Assembly (NCBI RefSeq): GCF_963666015.1 | Contig: NZ_OY762555.1 | Location: 1 to 64,000, forward strand | Direction: 5' to 3' | Source: an uncultured Sphaerochaeta sp. | Lineage (GTDB): Bacteria; Spirochaetota; Spirochaetia; Sphaerochaetales; Sphaerochaetaceae | DNA length: 64,000 nucleotides | Shown: one piece after another, positions 42,634-51,670 of the stretch | Position numbering within the stretch: position 1 is the stretch's first letter | How the letters are laid out: each line of letters starts with the position of its first letter | Translations under genes and position numbers: made by a program | The notes under the pieces: model-generated | The model's database searches: none | What the model was told of the DNA's origin: nothing | Seen by the model: the letters and a program-made list of their open reading frames with translations, nothing else

Positions 42634-43881
42634 TCAGAACTCCAATGCTCTTCCAAGCGCTTCTGAAGAGATAGTGTGTGGTGTGAAGATTCTGAATTTT
42701 CTCAGGCTTTTTGTAAAGACCCTACCAATATCATAGGAAAAGAGGTGATCTACCTCACAAAATGTACTGATGGAACCATTCTCGTGGAGAATGGGCAAGT
42801 CTGCTTCGAAGCTGATCGGCTCTGGAATATCTACGATAATATCACTTGGATCACATCCAAGCTTGTTCGCTATACGTTCCTCGAAGGAGAGACGTGAGAA
42901 GAGATTTTTGTTCTTTGTCTCCAACACACCCTCTTCATCATAGGTTTTCTCGAATGTTGCCGTATACAGCTGGTTGTCGCGCACCAAGGAGAAGAGGTTG
43001 CTGTAGGTAAATTGCTTCTGTTGTGGAAGCGAAAAAAACTGTTCATCATCCAATCCATAGAGATCTTCTGCCATCAGTGATCCATCAGACAAGGATGCCA
43101 GAACAGCTTTCTTGATCATTGCGGTCGCACTTCGAGTCGTAGTATGCCAATATACGTTGCGGTACATCAGGTACTTGCTGAACAAGAGGTGCTCCACCGA
43201 ACCGAGGGCTTTCTCCTGCAAGGACATTTTTCCCCCGGCGACAACCAGTCTGTCGACAATGTAGGATACATCCTGGGTACCATAGGGTACTCCACAGAAG
43301 AAAGCATCACGGTTGAGGTAGTCGAGTTTGTCAGGGTCAAGTGTTCCTGAGAGAATGCTGCGATACAGGAGAACCTCTTCATCTGTGGTCTCTTGATGCT
43401 CATCGATGATGGATCCAACACGTTCAGTATCGAGTCCAGCCATCTCAATGGCCTTATGCAGGCTTGCATCCTCGCGTATCATCGTACAGGCGATCGCTTC
43501 ATGGCTGGTGAGTGGGAGTTCTTTCAGGGAGTGGGCGAATGGGAAATGCCCAATGTCATGCAGTAGGCATGCACAGAGAAAAGTAAGCGCTCCTTCTTCA
43601 GTAATCGGCAGCTCTCGATTCTGGCCGAAGAGGCTCTGGAGAATTGAAAAACCGATGTGGTAGACGCCCAGACTATGATCGAGACGGGTATGCACAGCTC
43701 CTGGATAGAGGTGGAAGGTAGGGCCGAGTTGCTTGATCCTTCCAAGTTTCTGTACAGTGGGGGTCAAGAGGATGGACTTGAAGGCCCTGGAGAGCTTGAT
43801 GTCCTTCCATAAAGGGTCTCGAATTGTTGTTTCCTGTTGGCGGTAAAGAGACGCGAGCAATTGTGTATTGCGGTATTGCAT
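42634..43881 (-). CDS. HD-domain phosphohydrolase (dGTPase-like)
   Basis: A 415-residue metal phosphohydrolase. The HD signature runs H of HTRLDHSLGVYHIG near residue 68, then LLHDIGHFPFAHSLK near 114, with a later Asp in LDPDKLDYLNRD near 187. The opening TTIRDPLWKDIKLS is typical of the family that includes dNTPases and SamHD1-like proteins. ATG 43881 has no Shine-Dalgarno sequence and lies on the predicted transcript start. The substrate is probably a nucleotide; not certain. Confidence 0.88.
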   Translation of the reverse strand: MQYRNTQLLASLYRQQETTIRDPLWKDIKLSRAFKSILLTPTVQKLGRIKQLGPTFHLYPGAVHTRLDHSLGVYHIGFSILQSLFGQNRELPITEEGALTFLCACLLHDIGHFPFAHSLKELPLTSHEAIACTMIREDASLHKAIEMAGLDTERVGSIIDEHQETTDEEVLLYRSILSGTLDPDKLDYLNRDAFFCGVPYGTQDVSYIVDRLVVAGGKMSLQEKALGSVEHLLFSKYLMYRNVYWHTTTRSATAMIKKAVLASLSDGSLMAEDLYGLDDEQFFSLPQQKQFTYSNLFSLVRDNQLYTATFEKTYDEEGVLETKNKNLFSRLSFEERIANKLGCDPSDIIVDIPEPISFEADLPILHENGSISTFCEVDHLFSYDIGRVFTKSLRKFRIFTPHTISSEALGRALEF

Positions 43882-43887
43882 ACCGAG

Positions 43888-43917
43888 AGTGTAAAGCAGT
43901 GGTTGCCTTGATGTAAA
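43888..43917 (-). promoter_or_regulatory. Promoter predicted at the HD gene start
   Basis: TTTACA (43912-43917), 18 bases, TACACT (43888-43893). The start point would be about 43881, the A of the ATG, so the mRNA would have no leader. Confidence 0.4.
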
Positions 43918-43982
43918 GTACAAGATTATGGTAGAGCGATGGACCATTCATCGGGTACACTGACAAAAAGGAAGGAATGTAC

Positions 43983-45170
43983 ATGCAACAATACCTGATT
44001 GTCGCTGATGACTTCACTGGAGCAAATGACAGTGGTCTGCAACTAAGGCGTAAGGGACTCTCTACCCATGTAACGATTGGGAGCCATAGAGCGAGTGAGA
44101 AATCCATCGAGGCACTTGTATTGGACACTGAATCACGCAACACAGATGAAGCGGAAGCCTCTGCCCTGGTTCGCTCTGCCCTGAAAGGCTTGGATGCTGG
44201 TTCATTCTCTATGGTCATGAAAAAAATTGATTCCACTCTCCGGGGAAATATCTGTACTGAGGTCATGGAGGTTGCTGCATTCTGTGCTGCAGAGCTGGTC
44301 ATAGTATCTCCTGCATTTCCTGATCAAGGAAGAACGGTGGAAGGTGGAAGATTGTTGGTTCATGGCAAGCCCTTGCTGGAGACAGAACATGGCAAAGATC
44401 CCCGAAAACCGGTAGAAGAAGACAATCTGGTCACGCTCTTCTCAAAAGGGCAGAACATGTATACCGTGGTTCACCAAGCGGCGGGTGCTGCCTTCCCTGA
44501 TCTGGAGGAGAAGACAATACTTGTATGTGATGCCAACACACAGGAAGACCTCTTCAGGCTTGTCATGCTGGCAAGAAAACGAGAAGAAAAAGTGCTGTAT
44601 GTGGGAAGTGCTGGTTTGGCTGACGCACTTTGCAATGTACAATATCCTTCTCGTGGAGTCCTGGGCATAGTTGCAAGTCTCAGCGAAGTAACCCGAAATC
44701 AAGTAAGGTATGCTAAGGATCATGGGATTTTTTCCGAAGTTGTTGAGGTGGAGTCTCTCCTTGGGGAGGTAGATCCTTATCCGATCATCAAACGGGTAAA
44801 GAAAGCCATCGCCCAAAGCAAGCCTGCCCTTGTTGTTGTCTCTTCAGTCCTTGACGAATCTACACAACGCGGTCTTTCCTCTGATGCGGTTGCAGCGAAA
44901 ATCAGGGACTCTTTCAGCCTTTTGGGAAAGGCTTTGGTAGAGCAGTGTGAGATTTCTGGTTTGTTCCTCACCGGTGGGGATACCGCTTTCGGTCTATTGG
45001 AAGCTCTGGGAATTCATGAGGTTGAAATACTGAGGGAAGTACAGGGAGGTATCCCCCTCCTTGAAGTACCCACTGGAGGGTATGCGTCAATGAGAATTGT
45101 TACGAAGGCCGGTGCTTTCGGAAATGATCAAGCAATTGTGCATAGTTTGAGGGTTTTGCAAGAACAGTAG
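43983..45170 (+). CDS. Four-carbon acid sugar kinase family protein (DUF1537)
   Basis: A 395-residue kinase of the OtnK/DtnK family, which phosphorylates D-erythronate, D- or L-threonate at C4. The N-terminal domain starts LIVADDFTGANDSGLQL, and KIDSTLRGNI near residue 82 is its substrate loop. The nucleotide domain has FLTGGDTAFGLLEALG near 325 and a Gly-rich GGYASMRIVTKAGAFG near 361. It is followed, after 12 bases, by pdxA2, the dehydrogenase that takes the phosphorylated product. ATG 43983 is favoured because AAGGAAGG is then 7 bases away. Confidence 0.9.
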   Translation: MQQYLIVADDFTGANDSGLQLRRKGLSTHVTIGSHRASEKSIEALVLDTESRNTDEAEASALVRSALKGLDAGSFSMVMKKIDSTLRGNICTEVMEVAAFCAAELVIVSPAFPDQGRTVEGGRLLVHGKPLLETEHGKDPRKPVEEDNLVTLFSKGQNMYTVVHQAAGAAFPDLEEKTILVCDANTQEDLFRLVMLARKREEKVLYVGSAGLADALCNVQYPSRGVLGIVASLSEVTRNQVRYAKDHGIFSEVVEVESLLGEVDPYPIIKRVKKAIAQSKPALVVVSSVLDESTQRGLSSDAVAAKIRDSFSLLGKALVEQCEISGLFLTGGDTAFGLLEALGIHEVEILREVQGGIPLLEVPTGGYASMRIVTKAGAFGNDQAIVHSLRVLQEQ

Positions 45171-45182
45171 AAGGAGAACGTG

Positions 45183-46154
45183 ATGAAAGAGAAAAAGTTT
45201 GGAATTACACTTGGAGATCCCTGTGGCATTGGTCCTGAGATCACCCTCAAGGCATTGCACGCAAGGAAGGAGTACCAGAGGAGCGCATTGTTGTTTGGGA
45301 CCCGCTCGCTCCTGGAGTATTACAACTCGCTGCTTGGGTATGAGTTGAGATTCAATACAATTAAAAAGATGGACGATTGGGATGATTCTGCTATCAATGT
45401 ATATGATCCATATCCGGTAGACATCTCCCAAATTGAGGTTGGGGTGGTAACCTCCCTGGGAGGTACCATCGCCTTTGAAAGTGTACGATCGGCAATCGAA
45501 TTTGCCTTGCGTAAGGATATCTCCTCAGTGGTTACTGCCCCGCTCAACAAGGAAGCGCTCCACCTGGCTGGTTTTCCCTATGCTGGTCATACCGAGATCT
45601 TCGGCGCATTCACCAAAGGGGAGCGGTATGCAATGTTGCTGTACAGCGAGAAGCTGAAGGTAATCCATGTCTCGACCCATGTCTCTTTGCGGAATGCCTG
45701 TGACCTCTGTAAGAAGAGCAGGGTACTTGAAGTTATTCACCTGGCTCATGAGACACTCAGGAAGATCGGCTACAAAAATCCAAGGATTGCCGTCTCTGGA
45801 TTGAATCCCCACGCAGGGGAGAATGGCATTTTTGGAGATGAGGAGATCAAGGAGATTATACCCGCCATCCAGGAAGCAAAAGCTGAAGGTCTGGATGTCA
45901 GTGGCCCTGTTCCACCTGATACAGTCTTTCTGAAAGCCTTGCAGGGGTCCTGGGATATCGTGGTAGCCATGTACCACGATCAAGGGCATATCCCCTTGAA
46001 GATGCTCAGCTTTGAGAACGGGGTGAACATTACCGTTGGTCTGGATGTCATCAGAACCTCTGTTGACCACGGTACCGCGTTCGATATTGCCGGAAAGTTG
46101 ATAGCAAGTGAAAGAAGCCTGCTGGAGGCAATAGAGATCGGGGAGAGGCTCTAG
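45183..46154 (+). CDS. 4-phospho-tetronate dehydrogenase, PdxA2 type
   Basis: A 323-residue NAD-dependent dehydrogenase of the PdxA family. Seen next to a DUF1537 kinase it should oxidise 4-phospho-erythronate or -threonate and decarboxylate it to dihydroxyacetone phosphate, rather than make vitamin B6. Metal ligands lie in GHTEIFG near residue 138, HVSLRNACDL near 168 and AMYHDQGHIPLK near 263. The opening DPCGIGPEITLKAL is typical. AAGGAG lies 6 bases before ATG 45183. A bidirectional terminator follows. Confidence 0.9.
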   Translation: MKEKKFGITLGDPCGIGPEITLKALHARKEYQRSALLFGTRSLLEYYNSLLGYELRFNTIKKMDDWDDSAINVYDPYPVDISQIEVGVVTSLGGTIAFESVRSAIEFALRKDISSVVTAPLNKEALHLAGFPYAGHTEIFGAFTKGERYAMLLYSEKLKVIHVSTHVSLRNACDLCKKSRVLEVIHLAHETLRKIGYKNPRIAVSGLNPHAGENGIFGDEEIKEIIPAIQEAKAEGLDVSGPVPPDTVFLKALQGSWDIVVAMYHDQGHIPLKMLSFENGVNITVGLDVIRTSVDHGTAFDIAGKLIASERSLLEAIEIGERL

Positions 46155-46160
46155 AAGCAA

Positions 46161-46189
46161 GGAAAGAGGAGACACTGCCTCCTCTTTCT
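46161..46189. terminator. Bidirectional terminator between pdxA2 and the LarA-like gene
   Basis: GAAAGAGGAG (46162-46171) and CTCCTCTTTC (46179-46188) form a perfect 10-base-pair stem with a 7-base loop. It lies between two convergent genes and has pyrimidine-rich flanks on both strands. Confidence 0.65.
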
Positions 46190-46216
46190 CTCACGATCAA
46201 ATACCTGTGTTGACCA

Positions 46217-47566
46217 TTACCCTACATAGGGGATGGCATAAGGCCCATCACTCAGGTACAGTACCTTGAGGTCCTTTCTTTGCTCTCTCTTTTCAATCTG
46301 TTCAATGACTTTCTTGATCACTTCGCTATAGTCAGTGCTCTTGGTAAGTAAGGAAGCATCAATTCCAGGAAGACCGCTATTGTTCTCTCCCACAATCTGA
46401 GGGGCATAATAATAGTAGTGGTCCAAGGGGATTTTCTCGAATACCGAAGCCCACTTCTGTACCTGCCACTGGTCTGGAATGAAAGGCCAATCCTTGCTAT
46501 GCAAGAGGGTCACCAGTTCCTCTGCGCTTGTAAGCGCCAGGATACTGAGTACGGTCTTGTACATCACCGAACCCACAACATCTTTCTTGTCCGTGAAGTT
46601 GGAGATGCTGATAAGGTATCCATCCTTCTTCATTGCACCGATTGCGGCAAAAGCTGCCTTTGCACTTTGGTAGTGGTTGATCCCGACAAAGCCTCCATGC
46701 GTTATGACGATATCGGCTTCTTCCTTGATGGGTATCTTTGCATACCCCTTGACCATCTCAAAGGCTTCCAGATGGGCTGCCTCTAGGTCTCCGGCAAACA
46801 CCCCGGTGATATTGAAGGCATGGTCGAGGGTAACATTGATGATGAAATCAACTCCAGCCATCTTCGCAAAAGCAAGTGACTCCTCATGAACTGGATTGCC
46901 ATCGAGGAGCAAGTCGCAACTGTTCCTATGGCCCATCAGGTCCGCACCGTGGAAGAGGAAGGTGCCATGTTCACTGATCAGGCCGGGACATACGGACTTT
47001 CGTCCCCCACTGACCCCTGCCATGAAGTGGCTTTCCACCAATCCAGTGAGGATCTTCAGGTCAGCCTGTACATAGAGGCTGTTGATCTTTACTTCACTTC
47101 CACGATCAGTCTTTCCGAGGTAGGTGAGGTTGTCATCCTCTTTGCAATCGTGGTTAATGATGGAAATCCCCTGTTCAAATACCCAGGGGTCGACGATACG
47201 TTCAATCTCGTCATCGGTCATCGGACGGTGGGTTCCCGTAGCAATGAGTACCGTTAGATCCTCTCTCTTGTAGCCGGTTTCAAGAAGTACCTCGAGGAGA
47301 GGGACCAAGATATTCCCCTCTCCTTTGTATGGAACAGGACGGGTGTTGTCAGAGATGACAATTACCGCCTTTGCTTGTGGGTTGGCTTCAAGCTTTGCTT
47401 TGGCGATACTTTGGAAGCTGTCAGATGCAATGGGATTGGCCAGTGCTTCAGAAACCGCCTGCTTTGGGTCACTGAGTGCCTTTGGTGCCTTCATTGCATA
47501 CACTGTGGTATGTTCAGGAAGTTCTAGTTTCTTTCCTTGGCTGTCTATTGGGTTATGTACCAGCAT
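46217..47566 (-). CDS. LarA-family nickel-pincer racemase/epimerase (DUF2088)
   Basis: A 449-residue relative of lactate racemase LarA. Family motifs are SDNTRPVP near residue 77, ATGTHRPMT near 110 with a catalytic His, and ESHFMAGVSGGRKSVCPGL near 180, whose Lys binds the nickel-pincer cofactor in LarA; HGADLMGHRNS has the nickel His. Members act on 2-hydroxy acids. Next to a KdgT permease and facing a tetronate kinase pair, it may epimerise a sugar acid. larBCE cofactor genes are not in the window. AAAGGAG precedes ATG 47566. Confidence 0.88.
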   Translation of the reverse strand: MLVHNPIDSQGKKLELPEHTTVYAMKAPKALSDPKQAVSEALANPIASDSFQSIAKAKLEANPQAKAVIVISDNTRPVPYKGEGNILVPLLEVLLETGYKREDLTVLIATGTHRPMTDDEIERIVDPWVFEQGISIINHDCKEDDNLTYLGKTDRGSEVKINSLYVQADLKILTGLVESHFMAGVSGGRKSVCPGLISEHGTFLFHGADLMGHRNSCDLLLDGNPVHEESLAFAKMAGVDFIINVTLDHAFNITGVFAGDLEAAHLEAFEMVKGYAKIPIKEEADIVITHGGFVGINHYQSAKAAFAAIGAMKKDGYLISISNFTDKKDVVGSVMYKTVLSILALTSAEELVTLLHSKDWPFIPDQWQVQKWASVFEKIPLDHYYYYAPQIVGENNSGLPGIDASLLTKSTDYSEVIKKVIEQIEKREQRKDLKVLYLSDGPYAIPYVG

Positions 47567-47583
47567 GGTTGACTCCTTTAGCA

Positions 47584-47613
47584 AAGAAAGACGAGCATTT
47601 GCCCGTCTTTCTT
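47584..47613 (-). other. U-rich stem-loop between the permease and racemase genes
   Basis: AAGAAAGACG and CGTCTTTCTT (47584-47593, 47604-47613) form a perfect 10-base-pair stem on the 78-base gap. On the minus strand it is followed closely by the racemase Shine-Dalgarno site. It may attenuate transcription or protect the upstream mRNA. Confidence 0.5.
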
Positions 47614-47644
47614 GATAATTGTATACAAAACGTGCATCCTCAGC

Positions 47645-48676
47645 TTATAACTGTTGGCCCTTTGCGTCAACCGCAGGTTCGGCGCTGGTGGTAGGATGCT
47701 CGTTGACAAGTCCCCGCTTCAAATCCCACCTGTAGAAGAAATCGACTAGGAATGGAACCAGCAAGGCGGTGATGATGATTGATGCAGCAACCTGTACGGT
47801 TGCCTTGTCTGCAAATGGGGCCCAAGCTGGGTCTACCAGTGCAATGGCAGCCGGTGTGGCAATTGAGTTACCGGCAGAGGTACCTACAGCAGCACCAACG
47901 GCAGCGGTTCTCCTTGACTTCTTCGGAACCAACCACTTGAAGATGAAGTAGGAAGGAACACCGGTGATGATGAGTGTCATCAGGCCGAGGACGATACCAG
48001 GAAGACCAGCCTCAATGATCGTCTGCAGACTCAGTCCTGCACCGAGAGGGAAGGCGAAGGTGAAGATTGCAATGAACATACCAGGCTTGAGGAACTCCCG
48101 GATTCTCTCATCAAGGTTTCCAAGGATCATACCAACGATGATGGGAACGATGACTGCTACAAGACTCATGAGAGGAATATTTGCAACTCCGGCAACACCC
48201 ATGAAAGCCATTTCAAAGAAAGGTCCGTCATTAGAGGAGATGACGGCAATGGCACCAACATCGGACTCATCACCATATTTGGAAGCAAGTGCTGTGTAGA
48301 GTCCACCATTGCTGTTGGACATGGCACTGATCATGGCAAGCGGTGTGACACCGAGGAATGCAGCTTCAGGACCAGCAAGTTTGGCGAAGATGACGCCGAA
48401 ACTTACACCAAAGAGAACCTTGCTGAAATTGAGGACCACTCCTTTATAGAGTGACATACCAGCAGTTCTGAACTGAATCTGTGCTCCACTGCAGAAAAAG
48501 AGCAATGCGATCAAGGTAAGTGCACCTGACTTGAAGAAAGCTGTGGTAAAACTACCAATCATCAATGCTTCAGGAAAGAATGTATTGGTCAATACACCGA
48601 GCACCAATGGTACTACCATCAATCCACCAGGAATCTTGTTGATCGTTTCGAGAATTGGAACTTTTCCCATCTTCAT
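47645..48676 (-). CDS. 2-keto-3-deoxygluconate-type permease (KdgT family)
   Basis: A 343-residue membrane carrier with about ten helices. KdgT family landmarks include IPGGLMVVPLVLGVLTNTF, GVTPLAMISAMSNSNGGLY near residue 110 and AVGTSAGNSIATPAAIALVDP near 270. KdgT is a proton symporter for ketodeoxygluconate and relatives. The gene precedes the racemase, so the transported acid could be the racemase substrate. AAAAGGAG lies upstream. Confidence 0.9.
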   Translation of the reverse strand: MKMGKVPILETINKIPGGLMVVPLVLGVLTNTFFPEALMIGSFTTAFFKSGALTLIALLFFCSGAQIQFRTAGMSLYKGVVLNFSKVLFGVSFGVIFAKLAGPEAAFLGVTPLAMISAMSNSNGGLYTALASKYGDESDVGAIAVISSNDGPFFEMAFMGVAGVANIPLMSLVAVIVPIIVGMILGNLDERIREFLKPGMFIAIFTFAFPLGAGLSLQTIIEAGLPGIVLGLMTLIITGVPSYFIFKWLVPKKSRRTAAVGAAVGTSAGNSIATPAAIALVDPAWAPFADKATVQVAASIIITALLVPFLVDFFYRWDLKRGLVNEHPTTSAEPAVDAKGQQL

Positions 48677-48763
48677 GTTGTGAGTCTCCTTTTTTCCATT
48701 TTGATTGCAAACTTGTTACACCTTATCATAGATGTATAGAAAGTCCAGAAAAATGAAAATCCT

Positions 48764-48794
48764 TTGACATAACAATAAAAATGCATCATATAAA
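48764..48794 (+). promoter_or_regulatory. Possible promoter of the small secreted protein
   Basis: TTGACA (48764-48769) and TATAAA (48789-48794), spaced by 19, would start the transcript close to the ATG at 48799. Confidence 0.35.
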
Positions 48795-48798
48795 AGGT

Positions 48799-49239
48799 AT
48801 GAAAGTATGCTTCTCACTCCTAATCATAGCAATCTCCTGCGTCTTTCCCCTTTTGGCAAATGAAACCTTGCCGTTCTCTGAAGCGTATGGAGCCCAGCTT
48901 CCAAGCGATGCTTCAATCGGCCAGATTGTCAAGGGAGAGGAAGGTAGTGCAGAAGCAATCACCAGACAATCATTAATGGAATCCTATGGGCCAGCATGGC
49001 TTGAGGAGTATGTCAGTGAGGTTCTGAGAAAGGCTTTCACCAATACCTATGACCAACAGTTGGTCTCTTTATTACCTGCAAAGCAAGTGCAGGTTGGTAG
49101 GGCAGTGGTCCGATCAGATTTATATGAGGTGCCGTTTTGTGTACACAAGCCAGCCTATCGGTGGGGCACCATGGTCTGGACACGTGGTGAAGATGCATCG
49201 TGGGTATTGTTGGCAATCAAGGTAGAACCATCACTCTGA
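48799..49239 (+). CDS. Small secreted protein of unknown function
   Basis: A 146-residue protein with a signal peptide (MKVCFSLLIIAISCVFPLLA). A helical part (ITRQSLMESYGPAWLEEYVS) and a short beta part follow (RAVVRSDLYEVPFCVHKPAY). No known family was recognised. A start six codons earlier (48781) is possible but would lengthen the n-region. The 3' end overlaps the convergent lipoprotein gene by 9 bases. Confidence 0.6.
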   Translation: MKVCFSLLIIAISCVFPLLANETLPFSEAYGAQLPSDASIGQIVKGEEGSAEAITRQSLMESYGPAWLEEYVSEVLRKAFTNTYDQQLVSLLPAKQVQVGRAVVRSDLYEVPFCVHKPAYRWGTMVWTRGEDASWVLLAIKVEPSL

Positions 49240-49581
49240 ATCAGTTTCAAGGTCCTGTTTCCTGATTACCAGAATATAGGAATCGGAAGCCTCCACTGAG
49301 AAAGACTGGTATTGTGACTCCTTTGCGCGGAGGTATTGCATCAGCACAGCGGGATCCACATCCAGGTCTTCAAGATTGATGACAATGGCTTTCTGTTGTG
49401 GTTTGATGGTGATCTGGACATCTTCCATTTCCGTTCCATCAAGAAGAGGCCCTTCCCAGTGTTCTTCATCAGGGTTAATGGCGGGGGTCTTGCTGTAGAC
49501 TCCACAACTGGATACCAATGCAATGGTACCCAGAAGCAAGCAGATGACCACAAACTGTACTATGCGAGAGCGCAACCTCAT
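49231..49581 (-). CDS. Small lipoprotein of unknown function
   Basis: A 116-residue protein with a lipobox (VVICLLLGTIALVSSC, Cys near residue 26). The mature region has a short acidic start and a C-terminal alpha/beta segment (AIVINLEDLDVDPAVLMQYL). GGAGGGG lies before the ATG at 49581. No family recognised; a small envelope-anchored role is likely. Confidence 0.6.
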   Translation of the reverse strand: MRLRSRIVQFVVICLLLGTIALVSSCGVYSKTPAINPDEEHWEGPLLDGTEMEDVQITIKPQQKAIVINLEDLDVDPAVLMQYLRAKESQYQSFSVEASDSYILVIRKQDLETDSE

Positions 49582-49707
49582 TAAACCCCTCCAAACAGAC
49601 TCAGTGCAATCATTATAATAACAAGAGAGAAGAGGAAAGATTACAAAAGAAAGTGAATGGAAACATTTCTTCAAATGGGGTAGAGTACCTCCCAAGAAGG
49701 AGTCTCT

Positions 49708-50466
49708 ATGGCATTACTCGATATCTCCCTTTTTTCTGATACCCTCCAGCTGGATGTTTCTGTCACGGTTATTTATCCCCAACGATGTGATCGCTCACCT
49801 GATATTCCTGGTGGTCCGTATAAAGTGCTCTACCTATTACATGGGATAAAGCAGAATGAACAGAGCTATGTACGCAATTCTGCAATTGAACGGTATGTAC
49901 GGAATCTTCCCCTTGTAGTAGTGATGCCATCGGTTGGAAGAAGTTTCTACACCGACCAGGAACGGGGCTACCCCTATTTTACCTTCCTGAGTGAAGAGCT
50001 TCCTCAGTTCCTTTCCTCGGTTTTTACCATCAGCACCAAACGCGAGGATACCTTTATCGCAGGACTGTCGATGGGAGGCTATGGGGCATTCAAGGCAGCA
50101 CTTACGCGTCCTGACCTATACAGCAGGGCTGCAAGCATGAGTGGAGCCTTGGACCTTGTAGCGCTAGCCAATACACTTGGGGACTCAGTAAAGATTTTCC
50201 CCTATGAGTGGGAGAATACCTTCGGCTCCTATGAAGTTAAAGACAGTGCACATGACCTGATGGCCTTGTCTCGAAAGGAGCTCTCTCCCAAGCCTTCATT
50301 CTATGTGACCTGTGGTGATGAGGATACCTTGCTGCAGGATAACCTGCGATTTGTTGAGATATTACAGCAGACCCATGATGTAGTCCATGACCAACACCCC
50401 GGAGGGCATACCTGGAAGTTCTGGGACAAGGCACTGAAACGAGTGCTGAGGTGGTTGCCTCTCTGA
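49708..50466 (+). CDS. Esterase D-family alpha/beta hydrolase
   Basis: A 252-residue serine hydrolase close to S-formylglutathione hydrolase and acetyl-ester hydrolases. The nucleophile is in GLSMGGYGAFKAA near residue 113, the acid is probably the Asp in CGDEDTLLQDN near 200, and the His is in PGGHTWKFWD near 230. It has no signal peptide, so it acts in the cytosol. AAGGAG precedes the ATG. It ends one base before the convergent transporter gene. Confidence 0.88.
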   Translation: MALLDISLFSDTLQLDVSVTVIYPQRCDRSPDIPGGPYKVLYLLHGIKQNEQSYVRNSAIERYVRNLPLVVVMPSVGRSFYTDQERGYPYFTFLSEELPQFLSSVFTISTKREDTFIAGLSMGGYGAFKAALTRPDLYSRAASMSGALDLVALANTLGDSVKIFPYEWENTFGSYEVKDSAHDLMALSRKELSPKPSFYVTCGDEDTLLQDNLRFVEILQQTHDVVHDQHPGGHTWKFWDKALKRVLRWLPL

Positions 50467-51405
50467 TCAGGCTTTCTGTCCTGCAATGGCAAATGGTGTC
50501 TGGTAGTCCACCCACCTGTCATCGAGTGTAAATACGATATCGGTGTCACAGAAGTTTGAGTAGGTGTACATCGCCTTGATCATCTCCAGTCGGATTGCAT
50601 CAAGTTGCTTAACCGGTCGCTCCTCAGAGAGGTAGACATAGATGACAACCATCAGGGAACGTCCCCGTTTCAATGCATAGACCTCTGCCTTTCGGAAGGC
50701 ATGTTTTTTCACAAAGCGATTGGTGATTTTCTCCAGTGTTGCCTGTACCGAGATGGTAGGAGCCGCCCCTAAGAGTTCCCTGCTGTAGATTACCAGGTCC
50801 TTGATAAGCACTGGACTGAGGAAAGCCAGGAAAAGTACGGTAAGTGCCGGGTCGATGTAGTTGCTCAGAAATGCAAAACGTGTCTGCTTGATCAATCCAA
50901 CCATTCCTATTGCAAGCACAGAGGCAAGGGAGAGGAGGGTGTCCAACAACCATGCCTTGCTCTCCGAGCGAAGGGTCGGGCTGCTCAGTTTTTTGGCCTT
51001 GTTTGCAAGGGCAAGCCAAACAACAAAACAGACGATCAGGGAAAACACCGAGACAGGAAATGCGATGGAGAAGGTAATGGCATAGCCACCTCGGGTCATG
51101 GAAATACCAGCCATGGTCCCAATGGTTACGACCATGGTGAGAAGAACCAGACTCCGCAAGACCAGGAAGAATGGTTCGAAGGCTCCATAACCGAAGGGAA
51201 ATTGGTCATCATCTTCCTTGAAAAGAAGGGTTACCACCCTTCCTGAGCCGATGATGAACATGCTTTGGATCAGGGAATAGAGTCCATCGAGAAGCATTGA
51301 GTTTGAGTTTGCGACAATGGAGACCACTAAACCGAGTATGCCGAATCCAAGGCAAACGATGGTAGTCACCCGTAGTAACAGTAATTCTTGTTTTTTGTTG
51401 CTCAT
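50467..51405 (-). CDS. Cation diffusion facilitator transporter
   Basis: A 312-residue CDF-type metal efflux protein with six helices. The family signature SNSMLLDGLYSLIQS near residue 33 and the paired motif SKAWLLDTLLSLASVLA near 150 supply the metal-site Asp residues. The C-terminal cytoplasmic part is present (SVQATLEKITNRF). Metal specificity (zinc, iron, manganese) cannot be read from the sequence with confidence. No clear Shine-Dalgarno site. Confidence 0.85.
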   Translation of the reverse strand: MSNKKQELLLLRVTTIVCLGFGILGLVVSIVANSNSMLLDGLYSLIQSMFIIGSGRVVTLLFKEDDDQFPFGYGAFEPFFLVLRSLVLLTMVVTIGTMAGISMTRGGYAITFSIAFPVSVFSLIVCFVVWLALANKAKKLSSPTLRSESKAWLLDTLLSLASVLAIGMVGLIKQTRFAFLSNYIDPALTVLFLAFLSPVLIKDLVIYSRELLGAAPTISVQATLEKITNRFVKKHAFRKAEVYALKRGRSLMVVIYVYLSEERPVKQLDAIRLEMIKAMYTYSNFCDTDIVFTLDDRWVDYQTPFAIAGQKA

Positions 51406-51447
51406 ATTAAGATGTTGTTGATATCAATCATGGCGTTCATTCGCCCG

Positions 51448-51477
51448 GGACCACCGTTTATGGTCCTACGTATAGGA
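51448..51477. promoter_or_regulatory. Overlapping inverted repeats in the divergent region
   Basis: GGACCA/TGGTCC (51448-51453, 51461-51466) and TCCTA/TAGGA (51464-51468, 51473-51477) share bases and could not fold at the same time. They lie between the CDF gene and the RND operon. Possible operator for either. Confidence 0.35.
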
Positions 51478-51600
51478 CAGATACTAAGTATCAAATCAGG
51501 TGATATGTTGATATATATATCCATAAGTATACAGGAATCCTTTACAAACCGCAAGCAATGTCATTAATTCGAATTATAAAAAATATATTGTGCAAAATAC

Positions 51601-51630
51601 TTGTCAGCTGAATGAGAAATAGACTATTAT
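51601..51630 (+). promoter_or_regulatory. Predicted promoter of the RND efflux operon
   Basis: TTGTCA (51601-51606), 18 bases, TATTAT (51625-51630), 40 bases before the first gene. Confidence 0.45.
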
Positions 51631-51670
51631 TTGAGACATATTCTTATAATCATTATCCATGAGGTAGAAC

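Noticed and set aside
46217..47566. Lactate racemase as a definite call
   Set aside because: Motifs prove the LarA family only; context favours another 2-hydroxy acid.
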